Source of the DNA: VXLM01 sp034421575
GTDB taxonomy: Bacteria; Chloroflexota; Dehalococcoidia; Lucifugimonadales; VXLM01
Direction: 5' to 3'
Length of the DNA: 64,000 nucleotides
Assembly: GCA_034421575.1 (NCBI GenBank)
Contig: DAOUKG010000004.1
Location: forward strand, 8,871-72,870
A program made the position numbers and the translations under genes. The notes under the pieces were generated by a model. The model worked only from the letters and a program-made list of their open reading frames with translations. It did not search any database and was not told the DNA's origin. Of this stretch, positions 7,932 through 16,723 are shown piece by piece; the stretch's first letter is position 1; each line of letters starts with the position of its first letter.

Positions 7932-8945
7932 ATGGATAGAATCACGATCATAGGATCCGGCAGCATCGCACTGTCGATGGGGCTTGGCATCAAGGCCCTC
8001 GACCTGAAAGAGACCGAGGTCGTCGGTACGTCCGGCGACCGCAAGTGGCGCGAAAAGGCCACCGAGACCGGCGCCTTCGACTCAGTCGGCGGGAACCTGG
8101 GAAGCGCGCTCGACGGCGCGAGGCTTGTGGTCCTCGACACGCCGGCTTCAGAGACAAAGGAAATCATGGAAGCCATCGGCCCTGTGCTGGAGCAGGACTG
8201 CCGGGTCACCAACACGGGCCTCTCGATGACGCGGACCCTGGAATGGGCGGATGCCTACTTCCGTGATGACACCACCTTCGTTGCAGGCCGCCCACTCCTG
8301 AAGGTCCCCTCCAGCGATCTGAGCGCCGCGGACGGTGACGCGTTTCAAGGCATCGACTATTGCCTCGCTCCCTCGGTGAAAGCCCGACCTGAGGGGATGA
8401 GGACCGTCGTCGGCCTCGTCGAATCGCTCGGCGCGAACCCGCTCTTCCTCGATCCGCACGAACACGACTCGTACACGGCAGCGGTAACGCTCATGCCGTC
8501 GCTGCTGTCGTCGGCGCTGGTGAGCATGGCTTCGGACAGCCCGTCGTGGCGGGAGATGTCGAAGCTGGTCGGCAGCGAGTTTCATCAAGCTGCCACGCTT
8601 GCCTCTGTCGACCCGATCGAACTGGCCGATGAAGTCGGAGTCAATTCCGACTCCGTCGCCGTTTGGATCGACCGCATGATCGAGGCGCTGCAGTCGTACA
8701 GAACTCTTGCCCAGAGCCCACGAGACAAGGTCGAGGAAGCTCTAGTCAACTCTTGGGAGGAGCGACTCAAACTGGAGTTGGGCCAAGTCCACGAATACGA
8801 TGGGCCACGAATGCCCTCCACCGGGGAGACGGTTGCCAGCATGTTCGTTGGAAGCAGGCTTGCAGGCAGAGCACGAGATATCAAGGATGCCAAGAAGGAC
8901 TCCCCCTGGCGTTACACCGGAAAAAGGAACCGGAAGGACAAGTGA
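7932..8945 (+). CDS. Prephenate dehydrogenase family protein (TyrA-like)
   Basis: The 337-residue protein opens with a Rossmann dinucleotide loop, MDRITIIGSGSIALSMG, then VVGTSGDRKWREKA, and LVVLDTPASETKEIM. VTNTGLSMTRTLEWAD and FVAGRPLL resemble the TyrA region preceding the catalytic His, although the usual GxHPM(A/F)G block is altered to FVAGRPLLKVP. The C-terminal half is helical, as in TyrA dimerisation domains. ATG 7932 fits the Rossmann start. Its TGA overlaps the GTG of aroA, so it is probably tyrosine-pathway prephenate (or arogenate) dehydrogenase, NAD(P)+ dependent. The loss of the canonical His motif makes the exact substrate less certain. Confidence 0.75.
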   Translation: MDRITIIGSGSIALSMGLGIKALDLKETEVVGTSGDRKWREKATETGAFDSVGGNLGSALDGARLVVLDTPASETKEIMEAIGPVLEQDCRVTNTGLSMTRTLEWADAYFRDDTTFVAGRPLLKVPSSDLSAADGDAFQGIDYCLAPSVKARPEGMRTVVGLVESLGANPLFLDPHEHDSYTAAVTLMPSLLSSALVSMASDSPSWREMSKLVGSEFHQAATLASVDPIELADEVGVNSDSVAVWIDRMIEALQSYRTLAQSPRDKVEEALVNSWEERLKLELGQVHEYDGPRMPSTGETVASMFVGSRLAGRARDIKDAKKDSPWRYTGKRNRKDK

Positions 8946-10255
8946 ACCGAACAATCCAGACACAGGGCCGGCTCGAAGGGACCGTATCGACCGCCGGCGA
9001 CAAGTCGATATCCCACCGTGCGGCGCTGCTCAACTCCATCGCGGACGGGACGGCGCACGTTTCCAACTTCTGCGTAGGGGACGACCGCACGTCGATGCTC
9101 GGATGTTTGCGAGGTCTGGGCGTCGAGATCACCAAGTGCAGCGACTGTGACCTGTGCCCGGACGAAGACTGCTTCAAAGTCGTGGGAGTCGGCCTGAACG
9201 GACTCCAAGAACCGTCCGACGTGCTCCACGCGGGCAACAGCGGCACGACGACGCGACTCGTGGCGGGGCTGCTGGCGGGCCAGCCGTTTCTGTCGGTATT
9301 GACGGGAGACGATTCATTGCGGTCGCGACCGATGGGGCGGATAGTCGATCCTCTCCGCGAGATGGGAGCGGGCTTCATGGGGCGCAACGGCGACTCGCTT
9401 CTGCCCCTGGCGGTGCGCGGCGGAAACCTGAAGGCCGTCGAGTACGATCTCAAGGTCGCGAGCGCGCAGGTGAAGTCGGCAATCCTCATAGCAGGGCTGT
9501 ATGCAGATGGCCGCACCGTCGTGCGGTCGCCGGGTCAGTCGCGCGACCACACCGAACGGATGATGCGGCACATGGGGGCTGACGCGGATATCAACGGCCT
9601 CTCGGTCTCCGTGCAGGCTTCCAATCTCACTGCCACAGACGTCAGGGTACCCGGCGACATCAGCTCCGCGGCATTCTGGATGGTTGCAGGGGCCGCTCAT
9701 CCCAACGCGAGCATTCGCCTTAGCAATGTCGGCATCAACCCTTCGCGCACGGGCGTCATCGAGGTCCTCAAGTCGATGGGAGCATCCCTACGCATGGAGA
9801 ACGTCGTCGAGGACGAGTCTGAACCGGCGGCGGACATCATCGTCGAGTCATCCGACCTTCGAGGTGTGGAGATAGGTGGAGACATCATCCCGCAAGTCAT
9901 CGACGAGATTCCCGTGCTCGCGCTCGCGGCGGCGCGGGCGAAGGGCGAGACGGTCATCCGGGACGCCGAAGAGCTTCGCGTCAAGGAGTCCGACCGTATC
10001 ACCGCGACCGTGACGGGACTTGCTCGTCTAGGCGTCGACGTGGAGGAGACCGAAGACGGCATGGTGATCCGAGGCGGCAACAAGCTGCACGGGGCCAACG
10101 TCAACAGCTTCGGCGATCACCGTATCGCCATGACCATGGGCATCGCGGGCACCATCGCGGACGGCGAGACAACCATTGACGGTGCGGATGCGGCGGACGT
10201 GTCGTACCCGACGTTCTGGAGCACTCTCGAATCCGTGTCCGGGCCGTCTTCGTGA
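8942..10255 (+). CDS. aroA: 3-phosphoshikimate 1-carboxyvinyltransferase (EPSP synthase)
   Basis: AroA transfers enolpyruvyl from PEP to shikimate 3-phosphate. Landmarks in the 437-residue protein are GDKSISHRAALL (PEP/S3P binding), LHAGNSGTTTRLVAGLLAG, LRSRPMGRIVDPLREMGA, VKSAILIAGLYADG, DISSAAFWMVAGA, VIDEIPVLALAAA with the catalytic DE, EELRVKESDRI and FGDHRIAM. The short Cys-containing insertion CDLCPDEDC near residue 70 is not typical. The GTG start overlaps the preceding stop (GTGA), and the gmk GTG overlaps this stop the same way. An earlier in-frame start would run through the tyrA-like gene and is rejected. Confidence 0.95.
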   Translation: MNRTIQTQGRLEGTVSTAGDKSISHRAALLNSIADGTAHVSNFCVGDDRTSMLGCLRGLGVEITKCSDCDLCPDEDCFKVVGVGLNGLQEPSDVLHAGNSGTTTRLVAGLLAGQPFLSVLTGDDSLRSRPMGRIVDPLREMGAGFMGRNGDSLLPLAVRGGNLKAVEYDLKVASAQVKSAILIAGLYADGRTVVRSPGQSRDHTERMMRHMGADADINGLSVSVQASNLTATDVRVPGDISSAAFWMVAGAAHPNASIRLSNVGINPSRTGVIEVLKSMGASLRMENVVEDESEPAADIIVESSDLRGVEIGGDIIPQVIDEIPVLALAAARAKGETVIRDAEELRVKESDRITATVTGLARLGVDVEETEDGMVIRGGNKLHGANVNSFGDHRIAMTMGIAGTIADGETTIDGADAADVSYPTFWSTLESVSGPSS

Positions 10256-10875
10256 GTGTGGTGGGCAGTATATCGCCGGATGAAGGCGTTCCCCTCCTAG
10301 TCGTGATATCCGGTCCGTCCGGCGTCGGGAAGGACGCCGTCCTCGAACGAATGAAGGCGTCTAACGTCCCCTACCACTTCGCCGTGACGGCGACGGCCCG
10401 TCCGAAGCGCGAAAACGAGGTCGACGGCGTTGACTATGTCTTCGTTAGCCGCGAAGAATTCCAAGACATGATTCGGAGCGACGAACTGCTTGAATGGGCA
10501 GAGGTGTACGGGAATCCCTACGGTGTGCCGAAGTCCCCCGTGCGCGATGCCCTGGCGCAAGGGCGGGACGTGATCCTCAAGATCGACGTGCAGGGAGGAG
10601 ACAATATCCGTAGGCTCGTGCCGGGGGCGGTCTACGTGTTCCTGGCTCCGCCCGATATGGCGGAGTTGGAGCAACGCTTGACGCAAAGAAGGACCGAGTC
10701 GCGGGAAACGTTGAAGGTGAGGCTGGAGACGGCGGCGATGGAGATGGAAGAGGCGGAGAAGTACGATCATGTGGTCGTCAACCGGACCAGCCGCCTTGAC
10801 GATGCTGTGGAAGAGATCAACGCGATCATTCGCCGGGAGCGTGGGCGGCGGGGACGGGAACGGATATTCATTTGA
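10252..10875 (+). CDS. gmk: Guanylate kinase
   Basis: Gmk phosphorylates GMP to GDP using ATP. The 207-residue protein has the P-loop GPSGVGKDAVL near residue 20, the GMP-binding TATARPKRENEVDGVDYVFV region, LLEWAEVYGNPYGVP, ILKIDVQGG and the lid with QRRTES. The C-terminal VVVNR is typical. It starts with GTG overlapping the aroA stop and ends the cluster. Confidence 0.93.
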   Translation: MSVVGSISPDEGVPLLVVISGPSGVGKDAVLERMKASNVPYHFAVTATARPKRENEVDGVDYVFVSREEFQDMIRSDELLEWAEVYGNPYGVPKSPVRDALAQGRDVILKIDVQGGDNIRRLVPGAVYVFLAPPDMAELEQRLTQRRTESRETLKVRLETAAMEMEEAEKYDHVVVNRTSRLDDAVEEINAIIRRERGRRGRERIFI

Positions 10876-11030
10876 TACCACTTTGGCGTGATAAATCCGT
10901 ATATGAGTACAGCCGAGGAGTGGATTCCCGCCCCGTATCTGGGTACGGGGTGACGTTCTTTCGCGGGAATGACGGTTGGGTATGTTGTGTCACGATTTAA
11001 AATTACAGCGTAGTCAAAACGAATCGGTAT
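10875..11030. mobile_element. MITE-like element, ATACCAATT family, copy 1
   Basis: Terminal inverted repeats ATACCACTT (10875) and AATCGGTAT (ending 11030) are imperfect versions of ATACCAATT/AATTGGTAT. The interior has GGCGTGATAA.CCGTATATGAGTACAGC, a nested-hairpin repeat, and TATGTTGTGTCACGATTT...GTAGTCAAAA. Best full relative is 50892..51018. No coding capacity. Confidence 0.75.
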
Positions 11031-11047
11031 AAGAAGCTTGTGGAGCC

Positions 11048-11105
11048 GTTCGTGGTGAGCTTGTCGAACCGTGAACGGCCCTTCGACAAGCTCAGGGCGA
11101 ACGAA
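11048..11105. repeat. Dispersed inverted repeat (CTTGTCGAAC...TTCGACAAGCTCAG)
   Basis: GTTCGTGGTGAGCTTGTCGAA and the reverse-complementary CTTCGACAAGCTCAGGGCGAAC face each other around a short loop. Related full or partial copies lie at about 32289, 39115, 40051, 53030, 59785 and 63206. Confidence 0.8.
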
Positions 11106-11155
11106 GTATATTGCCCGACAGCATCCTCTTGAATACGGTCTACAGAAAGGCTGAA

Positions 11156-11947
11156 ATGAACTTCGAGCATATCCTGTACGAAAAACGTGACCGGATCGCG
11201 TATGTCACGCTTAACCGGCCTTCACAACTGAACGCACTGCACCCGGGCGGGAATCGCGAGGTGCGAGAGGCTTTTACCGATTTCCGGGACGACGACGACA
11301 CCCTCGTTGCGATCCTGAGCGGCGCGGGGGAGCGGGCGTTCTGCGCGGGGAATGACCTCAAGTACATGGCCGAGCACGGCAAACCCGGAGAGCCGTACCC
11401 CGACGCGCATCTCTACCCGTTTGGGGGCATCACGGCGGACTTCACGTGCTGGAAGCCGATCATAGCGGCGGTGCACGGATACGCGCTTGGAGGCGGTTTT
11501 GAGCTTGCGCTGTCGTGCGATCTCATCATCGCGACGGAGGACGCGCGATTCGGTCTGCCCGAGGCGAGAGTAGGAGTCGTCGCAAGCGGCGGCGGGCCTC
11601 ACCGGATCGTCCGGCAGTTGCCGCTGAACATCGCCATGGGAATCCTGCTGGGAGGCAAGCCGATCACCGCAGAGCAGGCGCATGGCTGGGGACTGGTCAA
11701 CGAAGTTGCCGCAACCAAAACCGATCTCATGGGGACGGCAGAACGCTGGGCCAACGACATCATGGAGGCTGCTCCGCTGTCGGTGCGCGCGACCAAGCAG
11801 GTTGCGCTACAGGGGTTGGAATCGACGCTGGACGTCGCGATCAACCGGGAGTACAGCGAATTCCGCAAGGCCCGCCACTCCGAGGACTTCGTAGAGGGAC
11901 CAAAGGCTTTCGCCGCCAAGCGCAAGCCCGTCTGGAAGGGCAAGTAA
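11156..11947 (+). CDS. Enoyl-CoA hydratase/isomerase family protein
   Basis: A 263-residue crotonase-fold protein. The oxyanion-hole segment GAGERAFCAGNDLKYM and GGGFELALSCDLIIA are clear. The two catalytic-type glutamates are present, in GGGFELA and in GLPEARVGV. This favours hydratase (or carnitinyl-CoA-dehydratase-like) activity on a CoA thioester over hydrolase or decarboxylase functions. The true substrate cannot be told from sequence. ATG 11156 is chosen for the AGAAAGG ribosome-binding site and the family start. It is followed 29 nt later by the aminopeptidase gene. Confidence 0.88.
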   Translation: MNFEHILYEKRDRIAYVTLNRPSQLNALHPGGNREVREAFTDFRDDDDTLVAILSGAGERAFCAGNDLKYMAEHGKPGEPYPDAHLYPFGGITADFTCWKPIIAAVHGYALGGGFELALSCDLIIATEDARFGLPEARVGVVASGGGPHRIVRQLPLNIAMGILLGGKPITAEQAHGWGLVNEVAATKTDLMGTAERWANDIMEAAPLSVRATKQVALQGLESTLDVAINREYSEFRKARHSEDFVEGPKAFAAKRKPVWKGK

Positions 11948-11976
11948 CAGTTTTCAAGTAACCGAGAGGAATCGAA

Positions 11977-14562
11977 ATGACCACACCGACCATGCTCCCT
12001 ACCAACGTCCGACCGTCCGCGTACGATCTGACGCTCCAACCCGACCTCGAGAACTTCACCTTTCGCGGTAAGGTAGACATCGACCTTGCCGTCCGCGAGA
12101 CGACGAGCGAGATCGTGATGAACGCCGACGAGATCGAAATCCAAGAGACGCGGCTGACCCTGGCCGATGGACGGAGGTTCGAAACGTGCTGCATCGACTT
12201 CGACAAGGAACAGGAGACCGTCACGCTGGGGTTCGACGAGGAGCTTTCAACTGGAGAGGCAAGATTGCACCTGAAGTTCACGGGAGAGCTGAACGACAAG
12301 CTGCGTGGGTTCTACCGGAGCAAGTACACCGACTCCGACGGCACGGAGAAATACCTCGCCACCACGCAGTTGGAGGCTACCGACGCGCGGCGGGCGTTTC
12401 CGTGCTGGGACGAGCCCGCCATCAAGGCGACGTTCAAGGTCACGCTCATCATTCCGTCGGACCTCGAAGCGGTGTCGAACATGAGCATCGTGCGAGAGAG
12501 CGAGGTCGAGCCGGGACTGAAGAGGCTGGAGTTCGGCGAGACTCCCATCATGTCGACCTACCTGCTGGCCTTCATCATCGGCGAACTTAGCTGCGTCGAG
12601 AGGACGGCGGAAGACGGCACGATCGTGCGGGTGTATACGACGCGCGGCAAGGAGGAGCAGGGGCGGTTCGCGCTGGACGTGTCGGTCGATCTGCTGGGGT
12701 ACTTCAACGACTACTTCGGCATACCCTACCCGCTCGAAAAGATGGACCACATAGCCATTCCCGACTTCGCGGCGGGGGCGATGGAGAACTGGGGAGCCAT
12801 CACGTATCGGGAGATCGCCATACTCGTAGACCCGGAGAACACGTCGGCGGGCACCAAGCAGATCGTCGCGAGCATCGTCTCGCATGAGATGGCGCACCAA
12901 TGGTTCGGGAACCTCGTCACGATGGCGTGGTGGGACGCCCTCTGGCTGAACGAGAGCTTCGCGTCGTGGATGGGCGACAAGGCGGTCGACCATCTCTTCC
13001 CTGAGTGGGATACGTGGACGAGCTTCGTGTCCCAGGACACGACTCGCGCCCTGAGCCTCGACGGGCTGAAGAACTCGCACCCGATCCACCAGGAGGTCAA
13101 GAACCCCGCCGAGATAGGCCAGCTCTTCGACGCCATCAGCTACAGCAAAGGCGGCTCCGTGCTGCGGATGCTCGAAGACTTCCTCGGCTCCGAGAATTTT
13201 CGTAAAGGGCTCCACAACTACCTTGTCAAGCACAGCTACGCCAATGCCGATACGGGAGACCTGTGGGACGCCCTCGGCGAGGCGTCGGGCGAGCCGGTCT
13301 CTGAGATGATGGAGACGTGGCTGCACCAGACGGGGTACCCGTACCTCGACGCGAAGATCAAGCACGAAGAATCGGGCATCACCGTCTCGGTCGAGCAGCG
13401 GCGCTTCGTCTACGACTCGATCATCGACGGTGCCGGGGAGGACGAGACCCTCTGGCACGTGCCGCTTCGGGCAAGGTCGGGGCAGAGCGATGAGGTAGCG
13501 TCTGTTCTCCAGCAAGGACGGTCTGCGAGCCTGAGCGTGGGAGGCGGGACGAACGACTGGGTCAAGATCAACCCGGAGCAGACGGGGTTCTTCCGCGTGA
13601 AGTATCGAGGCGACGATCTCGCGCTGCTACGACCCGCCATCGAGAGTCTCGACCTGTCCGCTGTCGACCGTCTGGGCATCCAGAGCGACGCATACGCCCT
13701 CGCGAAGGCGGGCATCCAGCCGGCCAGCGAGTTCCTCGAAATCGCACAGGCCTACGTGAACGAGAACCACGCCTACGTCTGGGGCGACCTCGGCGCGAAT
13801 TTAGGCGCACTGGACAATCTCCTGTCTGACGAGTCGTTCTTCGAGGCATATCAGCGCTTTGGGCGAGAGCTGTTCGGGCCTGCGGGCGCGCGGGTGGGCT
13901 GGGACCCGAAACCGGGCGAGGGCCACCTCGACGCGCTGCTCCGCAGCACCGTGCTGGCCGGACTCGGAGGGTACGGCGATCCTGACACGCTGGCGGAGGC
14001 GGGACGCCGCTTCGGAGAGTACGTCAATGACTCAAGCGGCGTTAATCCGGATATCCGCAAGGTCATCCTCAGCCTCACAGCCAAGGAGGGCGACAGCGAC
14101 GTATACCACGCAATGTGGAAGCTGGAGCAGGACGCGACCCTGGAGGAAGAGAAGGTGAGGCTGCTCGGCGCGCTCACGGAGTTCGAAGACCAAGATCTGC
14201 TGATGACCACGCTCGAACGGTCGCTGGACACGGAGTTCGTCCGCACCCACAACACGATCGGGATCATGGCGAGAACGGCGGGCAATCCGAAGGGCAAGAA
14301 CCTCGCGTGGGACTTCCTCAAGGCAAACTGGTCGGAGTTCGACCGCCGGTACGGTGAGGGCGGCTTCGGCCTGATGACCCTCGTCAGCATCGCGGGGAGG
14401 TTCACGACGCAGGAGAAGCTGGAGGACGTGGAGAGGTTCTTCACCGACACTCCCGTACCGGCGGCGGACCGGACGATCCGGCAGGCCCTGGAAGCCATCC
14501 GCCTGAATGTCGCCTGGCTGGAGAAGAACCGCGGTCCGCTGGGGGAGTGGCTGGCGGGATAG
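11977..14562 (+). CDS. M1 family zinc aminopeptidase
   Basis: The 861-residue protein has the three hallmarks of M1 peptidases: the substrate-binding GAMENWG at residue 267, the zinc site HEMAHQWFGN at 303 with the third ligand Glu326 in LNESFASW, and the transition-state Tyr389 in ISYSKGG. The architecture matches ERAP/PepN-like enzymes, with an N-terminal beta-saddle, catalytic domain and helical C-terminal ERAP1-like domain from about residue 530. No signal peptide, so cytoplasmic. It removes N-terminal amino acids from peptides. Confidence 0.95.
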   Translation: MTTPTMLPTNVRPSAYDLTLQPDLENFTFRGKVDIDLAVRETTSEIVMNADEIEIQETRLTLADGRRFETCCIDFDKEQETVTLGFDEELSTGEARLHLKFTGELNDKLRGFYRSKYTDSDGTEKYLATTQLEATDARRAFPCWDEPAIKATFKVTLIIPSDLEAVSNMSIVRESEVEPGLKRLEFGETPIMSTYLLAFIIGELSCVERTAEDGTIVRVYTTRGKEEQGRFALDVSVDLLGYFNDYFGIPYPLEKMDHIAIPDFAAGAMENWGAITYREIAILVDPENTSAGTKQIVASIVSHEMAHQWFGNLVTMAWWDALWLNESFASWMGDKAVDHLFPEWDTWTSFVSQDTTRALSLDGLKNSHPIHQEVKNPAEIGQLFDAISYSKGGSVLRMLEDFLGSENFRKGLHNYLVKHSYANADTGDLWDALGEASGEPVSEMMETWLHQTGYPYLDAKIKHEESGITVSVEQRRFVYDSIIDGAGEDETLWHVPLRARSGQSDEVASVLQQGRSASLSVGGGTNDWVKINPEQTGFFRVKYRGDDLALLRPAIESLDLSAVDRLGIQSDAYALAKAGIQPASEFLEIAQAYVNENHAYVWGDLGANLGALDNLLSDESFFEAYQRFGRELFGPAGARVGWDPKPGEGHLDALLRSTVLAGLGGYGDPDTLAEAGRRFGEYVNDSSGVNPDIRKVILSLTAKEGDSDVYHAMWKLEQDATLEEEKVRLLGALTEFEDQDLLMTTLERSLDTEFVRTHNTIGIMARTAGNPKGKNLAWDFLKANWSEFDRRYGEGGFGLMTLVSIAGRFTTQEKLEDVERFFTDTPVPAADRTIRQALEAIRLNVAWLEKNRGPLGEWLAG

Positions 14563-14779
14563 ACCAAAGGGCCGTTCGCGAAGCCCTGTACACCTAACTG
14601 GACACGATTGGGTCGACTTGGCTATGTGACGCTTACTCCCTGATAGGCACCTTAGCTTATTCGCTCCGGTTCGCTATGTTCGGAGTATCTTATGAAGGTT
14701 GCCATCTTCACTGCCTAGCAGGGGCGATTCGCGAATCGCCCCTACGAGAGGTTGGCCTAGGGTTATTTTCCCGGGAGTG
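14563..14779. other. Intergenic gap with one palindromic repeat
   Basis: It holds one GGGGCGATTCGCGAATCGCCCCTAC palindrome family copy (about 14720-14745) with its GAGGTTGG.C..GG.TTATTTTC tail. No gene was recognised. A VapC-type toxin would be expected here beside the antitoxin remnant, and none is visible. Confidence 0.6.
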
Positions 14780-15031
14780 TCAAAGGTGGTGGCCCTCATG
14801 CCGGGATGCGAGTATTTCTTCCAAGGTAATGTCGACTTTCCTTCACCCTGCTCTGCGGCGGCGGAATTCCTCGACTGCCGCTTGTCGACTCGCATGGTCC
14901 TGTGCGTGAGCGGGAATCAAGTGGGCGACCGTCTTGCCGTGTCTTGTGATGGCAATAGTCTCACCGTGCTCCACTTCGCGGAGAAGCTCGGCCAAATGTG
15001 CTTTGGCTTGAGTAGCTTGAATTTCACGCAT
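14780..15031 (-). pseudogene. Phd/YefM-family antitoxin interrupted by an in-frame TGA
   Basis: The first 62 codons encode a typical Phd-like antitoxin: MREIQATQAKAHLAELLREV, then GETIAITRHGKTVAHLIP, and a basic EFRRRRAG. TGA at 14843-14845 ends it, but the same frame continues for 20 more codons as RKVDITLEEILASRHEGHHL before TGA at 14780. Phd antitoxins commonly end (I/V)EEIL..RHEGHR, so the TGA most likely replaces a TGG tryptophan codon. The DNA-binding half is intact and could still be made, but the toxin-neutralising tail is lost. No cognate toxin gene lies downstream, so this is an orphan, decaying module. Confidence 0.75.
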
Positions 15032-15382
15032 GGTATTTACAACCAGTTGTTCTGAGTAGTCTATACAAGCATAGATGCTAGTCCAGTCTCAGTGCATTCT
15101 ATATTTGAACAGACGAGAGTGAACGCTGGTTCCTTCTTGTCCGGCCCGCCCCCTCATTGGACAACGTTGTGAAGCCTTCATCGGATGGACGCATGTGCTC
15201 AGTGTGACACATGCGTTCTCATTGATCAAATTGGGGCAAGGAAGGAAGCTGTTCAGAGTTCGTGAGGGGAATACCCTCACCCCAGCCCTCTCCCGCGAAC
15301 GGGAGAGGGGGTCTTCTTTCGCAGGAATGGCGGTGTGCTGTGCGTGGGGTATGCGGTCGGCGCGTCGCCAGTATGACTGCCT
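15032..15382. other. Intergenic gap with repeat debris
   Basis: The gap contains a TTCAGAGTTCGTGAGG-type repeat end near 15250 followed by CCCTCACCCCAGCCCTCTCCC / CGGGAGAGGG palindrome at about 15277-15312, and a degenerate hairpin at 15318-15330. No gene was recognised. Confidence 0.55.
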
Positions 15383-16723
15383 TTACGTTCCGGTGTAGGT
15401 CTCCACGGACATTCGGGAGGTCTGGTGGTCGAGGTAGGTCTCCTTGGTCATTGGGAGGTTGGCATTGTTGATGACGTGCCTGGCTTTGGCGGCGTCGTTG
15501 GTGAGGAGGTCGATGACGGTCATGGCGATGGCCTTTGCGGGCCTGATAACGGCCTGATCGTAGTCGACGACGCGGTAGTCGTCTCCGTGTCCGGTACCGG
15601 CGCAGCCTCCGGTGTAGGGATGGATGACAGGCATGATCCGGCTGAGGTCGCCCATGTCGGTTGAACCGCCGTGGGGTTGGTCGTCTGACCGGCTCGCGAA
15701 TGAGGACGCTCCGACGAGGCGCTGGGCATTGTCGCGGAATATGTCTGAGAGGGCGGGATCGTTCAAGAGCGGGAAGTAGCCGGGGATAGTGGCAATCTCC
15801 ACTGCGGCTCCAAGGGCGAGCGCTCCTGCCCGCAGGCAGCGGTCCATCTTCGCAGCGGCGTCGTTTACGATGTCGATCGTGCGACCGCGAACACGTCCCT
15901 CGTACCGCACCTCCGCCGGTGTCGCGTTCGCCGCCTCGCCACCGTGGGCGATGATCCCGTGAAGCCGTACGACATCGGGGTCCTGGAACGTTTCCCGCTG
16001 GGTGTTCACGGCGTGGAGAGCGACGAGCGCGGCCTGCAGGGCGTTCACGCCCCGGTGCGGCGAGGTCCCCGCGTGGGCGGACTTCCCAAGGAAACGGACG
16101 TACTTGCCCACGTGTGCGTTCGTCGTGCCTCCGAGCGAGAATTTGGCGTCCTCGGCACTTGCCGACGTGTGGACCATCAAGGCCATGTCCACGTCGTCGA
16201 ACGCTCCCCGCCTGATGAACTCCTGCTTGCCTGAGAGGAACTCGATCTTCCCTTCTTCCCGCAGTTTCAGGCGGTACTCAACATCGACGAACTCCTCGGC
16301 AGGGACGGCCATGAGCGCGACGTCGCCACAGAGCGCGCGCTGCACTTCGGGGAGTGCGAGGCCTATAGCGGCGCCGATCATGATGGCAAGCTGGGAGTTG
16401 TGGCCGCAGGCATGGGCGGCTCCGGTCATGGAGTCGGCGAACATGTGGCCGGGCAAGGGAAGAGCGTCGAGTTCGCCAAGAACGGCTACGGTCGGGCCAT
16501 TGTTGCCACCTTGCAGACGGGAGGTCACGCCGGTAATGGCGACGCCGTTCGTGTGATCGAATCCGAGCTCGGAGAACTTCTCGCTCACGAGGCGTGATGT
16601 CTCGAACTCGCGGAAGCCCAGTTCGGGAGTGCGAAGCGCCCGCTCGGCGATATCGACGATCCAGTCGCGCCGCCGGTCTATGGCGGCCTGGGCTGCGGCC
16701 TTGAGGGAATCGGGGCCGGTCAC
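15383..16723 (-). CDS. M20-family amidohydrolase (second of a coupled pair)
   Basis: A 446-residue metal-dependent amidohydrolase of the AbgB/HipO-like M20 group. Metal-site blocks include VLGELDALPLPGH, AAHACGHNSQ, VPAEEFVD and the late GGSTDMGDLS. A dimerisation (lid) domain lies around residues 195-320 with SAHAGTSPHRGVNAL. Such enzymes split amide bonds in N-acyl amino acids or aminobenzoyl-glutamate-type substrates; the actual substrate is unknown. It starts with GTG overlapping the upstream gene's stop (GTGA), so the two are translated together. The product may pair or heteromerise with its neighbour. Confidence 0.85.
   Translation of the reverse strand: MTGPDSLKAAAQAAIDRRRDWIVDIAERALRTPELGFREFETSRLVSEKFSELGFDHTNGVAITGVTSRLQGGNNGPTVAVLGELDALPLPGHMFADSMTGAAHACGHNSQLAIMIGAAIGLALPEVQRALCGDVALMAVPAEEFVDVEYRLKLREEGKIEFLSGKQEFIRRGAFDDVDMALMVHTSASAEDAKFSLGGTTNAHVGKYVRFLGKSAHAGTSPHRGVNALQAALVALHAVNTQRETFQDPDVVRLHGIIAHGGEAANATPAEVRYEGRVRGRTIDIVNDAAAKMDRCLRAGALALGAAVEIATIPGYFPLLNDPALSDIFRDNAQRLVGASSFASRSDDQPHGGSTDMGDLSRIMPVIHPYTGGCAGTGHGDDYRVVDYDQAVIRPAKAIAMTVIDLLTNDAAKARHVINNANLPMTKETYLDHQTSRMSVETYTGT

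Noticed and set aside
12247..13515. 422-codon minus-strand frame opposite the M1 aminopeptidase
   Set aside because: Arg/Val/Leu-rich antisense shadow of a gene with complete catalytic motifs; no motif of its own.
14843..14845. TGA in the Phd antitoxin as a selenocysteine codon
   Set aside because: The position corresponds to a Trp-like site in antitoxins, there is no Cys or redox motif, and I found no hairpin of SECIS type after it.
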